The notes under the pieces were generated by a model that was given only the letters and a program-made list of their open reading frames with translations, did not search any database and was not told the origin of the DNA. Positions 58,712 through 64,000 of a DNA stretch of 64,000 nucleotides are shown here, one piece after another (position 1 is the first letter of the stretch; each line of letters begins with the position of its first letter). The stretch comes from Armatimonadota bacterium (GTDB lineage: Bacteria; Armatimonadota; Fimbriimonadia; Fimbriimonadales; Fimbriimonadaceae): positions 124,001 to 188,000 of the forward strand of contig JAFDWS010000002.1 in NCBI GenBank assembly GCA_018268375.1, given 5' to 3'. Both the position numbers and the translations under genes were made by a program.

Positions 58712-59683
58712 TTACCAGTCTTCGTCGCTGGGCGTGTCGGTGTCTCCACCGAATGCAGCTTCGTCGTTGTCTTCCGTAGCTGCGGCCTTTGTAGTGGCGC
58801 CTGCTTTGGCAGCTTTCGGCGCAGCCTTGGTCTTTTCTGCCGCAGGAGCCGCTGCGGCCGGCTCGTCGTCATCATTGGTGGCGTCGCTCATGTCCAGTTC
58901 TCCTCGCGAAGTCTTGGAGCTGCTCGGTGCCTCCATGCCCGGGAACATGTCCGGCTTGTAGATGCGCGGGATTTGGTAGCCGTACCAGAACCACGCCGGC
59001 AGCTCTTCGAGCTCCGGATTGCGGCTGAAAAGTTCTTCGAGTTCTTCTTCGGTCGGCATGCCGACTTTCTTGAGTGCCTCGATTTCCTCTTCGGTGATGG
59101 TGACCAACTCTGGTTCCGGAGAGACCTTCAAATCAGCGACCAACGGTTTCTTGGGATTGAACTGCGCTACGACAAGCAAGTCGTGCGACTCTTCGGCTCC
59201 CAAGCACGTGACGTATTTCTTGCCCGGTCGCGAATCAGCACGTCGACGGTTCAGCTCTTCGAAGTTGGTGAATTCGTCGAAGAGCATCTTGCCCTTTTCG
59301 AGAATCTTGACCTCAAACGTGCCGTCGTCGTGGCGCAGCAAGCAATTTTGCGCATATCGAAGCGAGCCGACGTACCCTGCGGCCGACCACGGGTCGGAAG
59401 GATAGCGGTCGTCTTCTTCGCCGGGAACGACCCAGTTGCGTGTGAACTTGGGCTTTTCGTCCTGGTCGGGGAAGTCGACTTCGATGCGCTTCTTGGTCGC
59501 AGCGTCCAACTTGCGCGGCTGGTACTGGAAGAAGGCGAAGGGGAGGCCGATGAGCCTGATGCAGATTTCTTTTTCAGTGACGTCTTTGTTAACCTTCAGG
59601 TCGACGAAGCTGTCTTTGAGGCTCTGGCGGTTGCCGGAGGTTTGACCTTGGCGGAGCCGGTCTTGAGTGTTGCTAAATGACAT
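58712..59683 (-). CDS. Probable single-stranded DNA-binding protein
   Basis: 323 residues, ATG at 59683 preceded by AAGGAAAACAAC. The N-terminal two-thirds is alpha/beta (KEICIRLIGLPFAFFQYQPR, WVVPGEEDDRYPSDPWSAAG, HDLLVVAQFNPKKPLVADLK, LPAWFWYGYQIPRIYKPDMF). The C-terminal third is low-complexity Ala/Lys then highly acidic, ending FGGDTDTPSDEDW. An acidic C-terminal tail after a low-complexity linker is the hallmark of SSBs that recruit partners. With recA, recJ, primase and dnaE alongside, an SSB role is likely, although the OB fold is not recognisable from sequence. It has its own regulated promoter region. Confidence 0.55.
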   Translation of the reverse strand: MSFSNTQDRLRQGQTSGNRQSLKDSFVDLKVNKDVTEKEICIRLIGLPFAFFQYQPRKLDAATKKRIEVDFPDQDEKPKFTRNWVVPGEEDDRYPSDPWSAAGYVGSLRYAQNCLLRHDDGTFEVKILEKGKMLFDEFTNFEELNRRRADSRPGKKYVTCLGAEESHDLLVVAQFNPKKPLVADLKVSPEPELVTITEEEIEALKKVGMPTEEELEELFSRNPELEELPAWFWYGYQIPRIYKPDMFPGMEAPSSSKTSRGELDMSDATNDDDEPAAAAPAAEKTKAAPKAAKAGATTKAAATEDNDEAAFGGDTDTPSDEDW

Positions 59684-59791
59684 GTTGTTTTCCTTGGCTT
59701 ACGCAGTGTAGGAACCATACTTGGAATCAATCCTGGTTCCCCGACTGTCTTTGCTGCCGTTCGTCTTATACAAGAACCGTTTTCACAGTCG

Positions 59792-59869
59792 GTGTACACT
59801 TTGGCGTTCGGCTTGGACCGCTCAGCGGTCAAAAAGGTTATCGCACCAAAAGTCATTCGTGTACACTTT
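59792..59869 (-). promoter_or_regulatory. Promoter/operator region of ssb-like gene
   Basis: In the minus direction: -35 TGTACA (59865-59860), 17-base spacer, -10 GATAAC (59842-59837) inside TTGGTGCGATAACC. The -35 lies exactly in the palindrome GTGTACAC (59859-59866); an identical 11-base copy, GTGTACACTTT, sits at 59792-59802, about 35 bases downstream of the expected start. Between them is the perfect inverted repeat GACCGCT-C-AGCGGTC (59816-59830). A second -10-like TATAAG (59770-59765) is present. The arrangement fits cooperative repression or autoregulation. Confidence 0.65.
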
Positions 59870-59870
59870 T

Positions 59871-60551
59871 TTATCGCCGGCTTCTATATTGTGGTGGCAA
59901 AGGATTGTCTTCGTCATCGTCGTTCTCGATGCGGTTCAGGCGATTGAACGAGTCACTCATGCCCTGACCCACATAAGTACCGTTGACGCGCATTTCAAAC
60001 TCACGCTCTTTGATGACGCGACTTGCTTGCATTGCCGCGAAGTCCACTACGTCGATAGCGTGTGCAACGGCCGCCATCGTGGTTTTGGCCTGACTGAGTT
60101 CGGCAGCTAAATGGCGCACCATTCGGTCGCAATGGGCATCTCGGTCTTTGTCAGTGCCCTTGAACATGCCTCTTGCGGCGCTTTTCAAGGACTTAATGGC
60201 GTCCTTGAGCATTTCTACCCTCTTGTAGACAGGAGTGTGAAGCGAGTACAAAAACTTGTGCGTCTGCACCAAGCGATAATACGCCTCGTACACGTCGGAA
60301 GTCTTGACGTTCGGCAACAAACCGTCCAAATTCAGTTCGTGCAATTGTTTTCGCACTTCGCCGTCATCGTATTGGTCGAGCCGTGACAAGTATTCTTGCC
60401 ACATCGCATATTCTTCCGAGAACGACGCGTGAAAATCTTGGCTCATGGCCTGGGTGATGAAAGTACCCGCGTCCATTTCCACCAGTTCTTTGAAGTTGGT
60501 CGGATTGACGGTTGTTTCTTCTAATTCTGCGTTGTCTGTCATAGCTGTCAC
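59871..60551 (-). CDS. Hypothetical protein downstream of dnaE
   Basis: 226 residues from a GTG at 60551 that overlaps the dnaE stop; ATG at 60542 is an alternative. Helical throughout (FKELVEMDAGTFITQAMSQD, MLKDAIKSLKSAARGMFKGT), with a possibly basic region and an acidic patch ENDDDEDNP near the C terminus. No catalytic motif found. Coupling to dnaE suggests a replication accessory factor; the sequence gives no more. Confidence 0.6.
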   Translation of the reverse strand: MTAMTDNAELEETTVNPTNFKELVEMDAGTFITQAMSQDFHASFSEEYAMWQEYLSRLDQYDDGEVRKQLHELNLDGLLPNVKTSDVYEAYYRLVQTHKFLYSLHTPVYKRVEMLKDAIKSLKSAARGMFKGTDKDRDAHCDRMVRHLAAELSQAKTTMAAVAHAIDVVDFAAMQASRVIKEREFEMRVNGTYVGQGMSDSFNRLNRIENDDDEDNPLPPQYRSRR

Positions 60552-63500
60552 TCAAAGCTGTCTAAAATCGAGGCCTTGGGTTTTGGCCCAAATGGCTTCC
60601 CTGCCGGCCGCAGGGGTCGGCTGGCACTTGGCAACGTACTCGGTTTGCGCGCCAAAGGCGACAACGAGTCGTATCTGCGTTTGGCATCCTTTTTTGCTTC
60701 CTTTTTGAGGCTCTCGAGTTCTGCAAAGTGCTTTTCACTATCGTTCACGATGGTCTCGTGCCCCTTGCCTTTGCAGTCCGGCAAGCTGCGAAGAGCGTCC
60801 GCTTCGGCCAAATTACGCAGAACTTGCCTGCTGGGTTCACCCCTGAGCACAAAATCACGCAAGTCGGCATAAGGGGCATGTTCTGCAATGTGTTTGCCAC
60901 TGGCACCAACGTTTTTGATGTACGTCAATGGCAGTACAATCACGTCTTCATCGGTAATATGGACTTGCATCTTCGACATGTTCACGTCTGGGCGATAAAC
61001 AGAGATACGTGGTCGTTCTTCGTCACACTCGGCCCTGTGGCCGGCAACGCGCTCGTTTCTATTGCCTGAAATGTCTGTCTCCATGCACGCGGCCAACCAT
61101 TCCACGGGGTAGTAAACCCGCAAATAGGCACCACGATAGGCGAGCAACGCGTATGAGCAAGCGTGTGCACGGTTGAACGCATAGCCAGCAAAAGCTTTCC
61201 AGCTGTCCAGAGTGGCATCCACGACCGCTGGATTGACATTCATCGTCTTAGTAGCTTTCTCACGGAACATTTTGCGGACTTTGTCAAAACCGACAGGGTC
61301 TTTCTTGGAGACTGCTTTACGCATGGCGTCCACCTCGTCATGGTCAAAGCCAGCCATGTCGCGACAAACAAGCATCACTTGCTCTTGGTACACCGGAATC
61401 CCATATGTGACCCCCAGATGCTTTTCTATGATTTCGTGAGGATATGAAACCTTGCCCGGGTTGCGCTTGAGTTCTGCGTAATTCGGAATGAACGCCATGG
61501 GCCCCGGACGGAACAAGGCCACAATAGCAATCAAGTCTTCTACGCTGCTGACCTGCACCTCGCGCAGGGCCTTGCGCATGCCCGGACTGCTGAATTGGAA
61601 CAGCGTCGTAGTTTTTTCGTTGTTGAAGAGTCCAAAAATGCGCGGGTCATCCATAGGGATGTTCAACAAGTCGATGTCTTTCCCGTGGCGCTCTTTAATG
61701 TATTTGAGAGCACGGTCAATTTTTTGGTGCATGGCCAATCCTAAAAAGTCGTATTTGACCAGTCCCAATTTCTCCACATTGGCCATGTCATAGGCCGTAA
61801 CCGGTCCTTTGTTCGACTTTTCAATTGGTGCGTGCCATGCAATTGGTTCACTCGCAATCACAATGCCAGCTGCATGGACGCCCAAGTTGGACACGACGCC
61901 AATCATCTTATTGGCAGCTTCGAACTCTTCAGAAAACTCGTTCACCCATCGTTGTAAAGACGGGTTGTTCTTGAGTGCGAACACCAATGGGTCTTCAGGG
62001 TTGTCAACATGCGACGGTTGCTCTTCGATAGACTTAGAGATAGACTGTGCCATCACGTGGGTCTTTTCGCCGAACTTGGCCTGGAACCGCGGAGAGCTTT
62101 TTAGACAACCGGTCACAGCGGCCTTGAGACCGTAAGTCCCCCAGTTGCCGATAACAGCGACATGGTCTTCGCCAAACCTGCGTTTGGCCCACTCAATGGC
62201 AGTGTCACGGTATCGGTCGTCAATGTCCGTGTCTACGTCCGGCAACGCCGCGACTTTGCCCACGTGCATGCCGCCTGTGGGTTTTTCGTCGGTAATGCCC
62301 ATGAAGTACGCGCTCCAGAGATTGGGGGCGTTCTTTTCGCTCTTAAATCCCGTGTCGGCCAGGTCGCAGACATAAGTGCCAAGCTTTTGGTTTTCCAAAA
62401 CCCAGAGTTCCTTCTGCATGGCCGGCACCAGGTGTTTCAACTCTGGATTTGCCGCCACGCCCGCCTTGACCACCGACTTTAGGCGTTCTATGGCTGCTGT
62501 CTGGTTTTGTTTGCCGTGTTCCTCCAACCAAGCTTTAGCCGGCATTTCCGGAAAGTCGACTTTGTAGTTTGTGCCGCGGCCTGGATTGAGGAAGCGTTCA
62601 AACATCAGGTTCCACTTAACAGGGTCAATGTCACTGACGCCAATGCAGTAATTGACCAGGCTCGCTACTCCAGACCCTCGAATGCCAAACCGAATTTGAC
62701 CCTGTTGCATAAACGTGGCCAACTCGCGTTGAATCAAGAAGTAGTCGGTGACACCCATGTGCCAGACGGTCGACAGCTCATACTTCAGTCGTTGTTTATA
62801 AGCCGGGTCGTCGCTAAGTCCAAGTGTCTGCAGACCGTTCGTGGCCAAATAAGCAAGATAGGCTTCGTTTGGTTGGTGATGCGGATAGTGCTGTTTCCAA
62901 TAGCCTAAAAAGCTTTGGTCTCCAGTGGGAATTTCAGCCTTAGGCAACATATGGGGCACATTGACATGCATGAAGTTCTCGACCTTGTCAGCAACTTCCA
63001 TGGTGTTGTGCACCGCGTCTTCTTGGAGCTTGTCAAAAATGCGGTGCATTGCTGCCTCGTCTTTGAGATAAAACTCGTGCGTAGCGTACGCCTCACGCTT
63101 GCCGCTGACTTTTACTGATGCGTCGTCACCGAGCGCATCGCGCATGTGAATGAGGACGTCGTGCAGTTTCCAGTCTGCTTGCTCGATGTAGTGCACATCG
63201 TTCGAGCAGACCATTTTCATTCCACGGTCTTTGCACAAACCTTTGAGCACAGGCATGATACGTTTTTGAATGTCGATGCCGTGGTACTGCAGTTCGCCGT
63301 AATAATCGTCGCCGAACACGTCTTTGTACCTGGTCATCACTTCGCGCGCACCTTCCTCGTCTCCGACGATGAGCCTTTGGTTGACTTCAGAACCAAGACA
63401 CCCCGTAAAGCAAAGCACGCCCTCGTGGTGCTGTGAGATGACTTCCCAGTCCACGCGAGGAACGTAGTGGTAACACTCTGGCTGGGCTCCAATGCTGCAC

Positions 63501-63862
63501 ATTGCCAACAGATTGCGATAGCCTGTCAAGTTCTTGGCCATCAAAGTCAGATGGAACGTTTTTCGGCGCCGCTTGTTGCCGGCATCGTCCACGACCATGT
63601 TCTTGTCGAAGCGGTCAGGGACTACATACATCTCAACGCCCAAAATAGGCTTGATTGGGTCAAGGCCATCGACGGGCTTGGTGCACCCTTCAAAAAACTC
63701 AATGCACCCACCCATCCGACCATGGTCAGTGAGCGCCACTGCCGGGAACCCCATTTTCCGCGCTGCCATGGCAAGTGCAGTGGGGGACGCCAAGGCGTCT
63801 TGCACGGAGTACCAACTATGGTTGTGCAAATGGACCAGGTTTTGTTTCTTAGTATCACACAT
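60548..63862 (-). CDS. dnaE: DNA polymerase III alpha subunit (C-family replicative polymerase)
   Basis: 1104 residues, ATG at 63862. N-terminal PHP domain: HLHNHSWYSVQDALASP, ALTDHGRMGG, GVEMYVV. Polymerase core: GIRGSGVASLVNYCIGV, AALPDVDTDIDDRYRD with the catalytic Asp pair (about residue 540), GVHAAGIVIA, VKYDFLGLAMHQKID, ALREVQVSSVEDLIAIVALF, RPGPMAFIP, then GIPVYQEQVMLVCRDMAGFD, AFNRAHACSYALLAYRGAYL. Fingers/HhH region near ITDEDVIVLPLTYIKNVGAS. The protein stops soon after, so the OB and tau-binding C-terminal domains of bacterial DnaE are reduced or absent. No proofreading exonuclease is fused. With dnaN, dnaX and the delta-like gene it forms a phage-owned Pol III. Confidence 0.95.
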   Translation of the reverse strand: MCDTKKQNLVHLHNHSWYSVQDALASPTALAMAARKMGFPAVALTDHGRMGGCIEFFEGCTKPVDGLDPIKPILGVEMYVVPDRFDKNMVVDDAGNKRRRKTFHLTLMAKNLTGYRNLLAMCSIGAQPECYHYVPRVDWEVISQHHEGVLCFTGCLGSEVNQRLIVGDEEGAREVMTRYKDVFGDDYYGELQYHGIDIQKRIMPVLKGLCKDRGMKMVCSNDVHYIEQADWKLHDVLIHMRDALGDDASVKVSGKREAYATHEFYLKDEAAMHRIFDKLQEDAVHNTMEVADKVENFMHVNVPHMLPKAEIPTGDQSFLGYWKQHYPHHQPNEAYLAYLATNGLQTLGLSDDPAYKQRLKYELSTVWHMGVTDYFLIQRELATFMQQGQIRFGIRGSGVASLVNYCIGVSDIDPVKWNLMFERFLNPGRGTNYKVDFPEMPAKAWLEEHGKQNQTAAIERLKSVVKAGVAANPELKHLVPAMQKELWVLENQKLGTYVCDLADTGFKSEKNAPNLWSAYFMGITDEKPTGGMHVGKVAALPDVDTDIDDRYRDTAIEWAKRRFGEDHVAVIGNWGTYGLKAAVTGCLKSSPRFQAKFGEKTHVMAQSISKSIEEQPSHVDNPEDPLVFALKNNPSLQRWVNEFSEEFEAANKMIGVVSNLGVHAAGIVIASEPIAWHAPIEKSNKGPVTAYDMANVEKLGLVKYDFLGLAMHQKIDRALKYIKERHGKDIDLLNIPMDDPRIFGLFNNEKTTTLFQFSSPGMRKALREVQVSSVEDLIAIVALFRPGPMAFIPNYAELKRNPGKVSYPHEIIEKHLGVTYGIPVYQEQVMLVCRDMAGFDHDEVDAMRKAVSKKDPVGFDKVRKMFREKATKTMNVNPAVVDATLDSWKAFAGYAFNRAHACSYALLAYRGAYLRVYYPVEWLAACMETDISGNRNERVAGHRAECDEERPRISVYRPDVNMSKMQVHITDEDVIVLPLTYIKNVGASGKHIAEHAPYADLRDFVLRGEPSRQVLRNLAEADALRSLPDCKGKGHETIVNDSEKHFAELESLKKEAKKDAKRRYDSLSPLARKPSTLPSASRPLRPAGKPFGPKPKASILDSFE

Positions 63863-63869
63863 TGTTTTG

Positions 63870-64000
63870 CTACCCCGGTCGGTTTGGCAGCAACAGCTTC
63901 AACTGCTTGTGCCGCCGGCGTCGTCCTAGGCGTTCCACGCCGTCCAGAAAGTATACGTTCGAGCCTTGACAGACCACCGCGAACGCTGAGCCCAGGTGCT
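63870..64000 (-). CDS. 3' end of a gene continuing beyond the window
   Basis: An open frame enters from the right edge and ends with TAG at 63870-63872, eight bases before the dnaE start. The visible 42 residues read HLGSAFAVVCQGSNVYFLDG, then a basic stretch VERLGRRRRHKQLKLLLPNR, PG. Position directly upstream of dnaE in the same orientation, and the absence of stops, support a real coding end. Nothing can be said of function. Confidence 0.5.
   Translation of the reverse strand, partial: HLGSAFAVVCQGSNVYFLDGVERLGRRRRHKQLKLLLPNRPG

Noticed and set aside
58685-59680. 331-residue plus-strand open frame opposite the ssb-like gene
   Set aside because: It is a mirror of codon bias in the real minus-strand gene, has no ribosome site, no recognisable domains and Phe/Val-rich composition typical of antisense frames.
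1-64000. CRISPR array, rRNA, or integrase
   Set aside because: No evenly spaced direct repeats with unique spacers, no rRNA-like conserved stretches, and no tyrosine or serine recombinase motif were found in any frame.

Overview
The window looks like about 64 kb from the interior of the genome of a large tailed double-stranded DNA bacteriophage (Caudoviricetes, probably jumbo-sized). The evidence is a complete head-assembly set on one strand: candidate small terminase, large terminase, portal, prohead protease with an apparent nested scaffold, an acidic scaffold-like protein, a probable decoration protein and a major capsid protein. These lie beside a phage-encoded bacterial-style replisome. 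No ribosomal RNA, ordinary tRNA or host housekeeping cluster is visible. The host cannot be named from the sequence. A UDP-galactopyranose mutase and a SpoVS-like gene hint at hosts with galactofuranose-containing envelopes, but this is only inference.

Almost everything is on the minus strand, so transcription runs from high to low coordinates. Starting from the right edge: DNA polymerase III alpha (dnaE, 60548-63862), an unknown gene, a probable single-strand binding protein, RecA, a DnaG-like primase without its zinc domain, RecJ, a zinc-finger sigma-like protein, a SpoVS-like protein, class II ribonucleotide reductase (nrdJ), small genes, clamp loader DnaX, a sigma factor, sliding clamp DnaN, a delta-like clamp-loader subunit and a second sigma factor. 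This replication and transcription block (44-64 kb) has recognisable promoters, operators and terminators. Several promoters share a GCGATAAC -10 element.

From 44 kb down to 13 kb is the packaging and head region: TerS-like, TerL, several large hydrophilic virion-like proteins (one of 2390 residues), UDP-galactopyranose mutase, a DUF192 protein, the portal (with a fused DUF559/Vsr-like nuclease domain at its C terminus), the protease/scaffold ORF, a scaffold-like protein, a decoration-like protein and the capsid protein.

From 13 kb to 0 is a mosaic accessory and receptor-binding region. It holds a TnpB (IS605-type RNA-guided nuclease) with hairpins and a tRNA-like element, two HNH homing endonucleases, an exonuclease, a pyrophosphatase-like domain protein, and fibre or appendage proteins including one built of about 17 repeats of 22-23 residues. 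Two short plus-strand islands (0-3.3 kb and 9.5-11.1 kb) interrupt it.

The most unusual points are the portal-nuclease fusion, the in-frame internal start inside the protease ORF (like lambda C/Nu3), a short LD..GR...AD.LD helical motif at the ends of four otherwise different virion-region proteins, three sigma-like proteins (one with inserted zinc fingers), and a shared promoter/operator architecture for the replication genes.
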